Source of the DNA: Monilinia fructicola
Taxonomy: Eukaryota > Ascomycota > Leotiomycetes > Helotiales > Sclerotiniaceae
DNA length: 64,000 bases
Direction: 5' to 3'
NCBI GenBank assembly: GCA_008692225.1
Contig: VICG01000018.1
Coordinates: forward strand, 1-64,000
Shown: one piece after another, positions 63,303-64,000 of the stretch
How positions within the stretch are numbered: the stretch's first letter is position 1
Layout: each line of letters opens with the position of its first letter
Program-made: the position numbers and the translations under genes
Notes under the pieces: generated by a model
The model's input: only the letters and a program-made list of their open reading frames with translations
What the model was told of the DNA's origin: nothing
The model's database searches: none

Positions 63303-64000
63303 AATCGCCTACCCCTCTCCTCGCTACCCCCCCCCATTTAGCCAACATTTCGTATTAAAAACAGCCATTTTAACGTATTAATAACTTAATAATTAATTCA
63401 TATTATAAATCAAGAATTTGATGGATAATTTAATATTTAATGATTGATAGATTCTGAAAATCTTAAATTTTTATAATTTCTTTATAAATAGTAATAAGAG
63501 ATTATAAAAAATTAAAATTAAAATCTTCGATTTGTATGTAAATCCTATATAAAATCAAAATCGTTTAAAAAATATATATCTATTTGATAAAAATAGCTAA
63601 AAGTAATCTATAAATTTTAAAAGAATCTTAAAATTGATTCTAATAAAATTAATAAGCTTAATAATATATTATTATTTAGAATAAATGTTAAATACAGATG
63701 CTTAGATTTTAACAATAAAATTTTGAACCAAAAATTTATAATTTCAATTTATTTAAAAATAATAAATCATTATATATAATCAAAATATTTTATATATTAT
63801 ATAGAGATACATAAATCGTTTAAAGATTTATAGATCATTTTGAATTATTTTTGTTTAAAAGTTATAATTTCTATTCAAAGTTTTAATCATTTTTATTTAA
63901 AACTTATAATTTCTTTTTAAAGTTTCAATTTTATATATAATTCCTATATAAATTTAAAATCGGAAATTCTAATTTTCTATAATTCTATATTACTCTTTAA
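63303..64000 (+). mobile_element. 840-bp TIR element, copy cut by the window edge
   Basis: It begins AATCGCCTACCCCTCTCCTC after TA (63,301-63,302). The left arm, centre and part of the right arm (GAAATTCTAATTTTCTATAA near the end) are present, so about 140 bp should lie beyond the window. The C-run CCCCCCCCCC after position 63,328 is longer than in the other copies. Confidence 0.82.

Overview
The window is a chromosome end from a filamentous ascomycete (Pezizomycotina-type) fungus. It opens with a (CCCTAA)n telomere, and almost everything after it is extremely AT-rich DNA made of decayed repeats. Repeat copies differ mainly by C-to-T and G-to-A changes, and ancestral codons have become stops. 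This is the signature of repeat-induced point mutation (RIP). The species cannot be named from the sequence.

Layout. 1-138: telomere. 139-11,040: subtelomeric AT-rich DNA carrying two copies of a GC-rich hairpin module (4,388-4,453 and about 10,950-11,025). The inner edge of that module is also the sequence fused to the telomere. Also here is an 840-bp fold-back TIR element (7,037-8,162) containing a younger 281-bp MITE (7,754-8,034) with a 5-bp target duplication. 11,050-14,350: the only non-RIPed gene island, with two divergent genes. One is an intact three-exon gene (393 codons as I splice it) with a possible PD-(D/E)XK nuclease-like motif. The other appears to carry two single-base frameshifts. 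14,351-19,400: TIR-element fragments, a long (ATT)n microsatellite, a 155-bp TA-flanked MITE and a 16-bp tandem repeat. 19,410-22,433: a short LTR element with only gag recognisable.

26,952-38,938: a RIPed Ty1/Copia-type retrotransposon (plus strand: integrase C-terminus, then reverse transcriptase, then RNase H). Its RNase H region was interrupted by a complete 6.26-kb Ty3/Gypsy element (32,135-38,391, minus strand). The Gypsy element has 156/155-bp LTRs, a TTATA target duplication, a polypurine tract, and reverse transcriptase and protease remnants. 42,224-58,627: a second Copia copy (minus strand) broken up by other insertions. It preserves the uninterrupted equivalent of the Gypsy insertion site. 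52.9-57.2 kb holds a second, more decayed Gypsy copy, followed by a solo LTR and a full-length 840-bp TIR element. 59.9-64 kb: further TIR-element fragments, a dispersed repeat with a 14-bp minisatellite and an (AATAAAT)n tail, and a TIR-element copy running off the right edge.

Apart from the two genes of the island, no functional gene is visible. Short open frames elsewhere are chance frames in AT-rich DNA or shadows of the retroelement remnants. The gene pair, divergent across about 670 bp, sits between the subtelomeric hairpin module and a TIR element and is the most likely place for undescribed biology.
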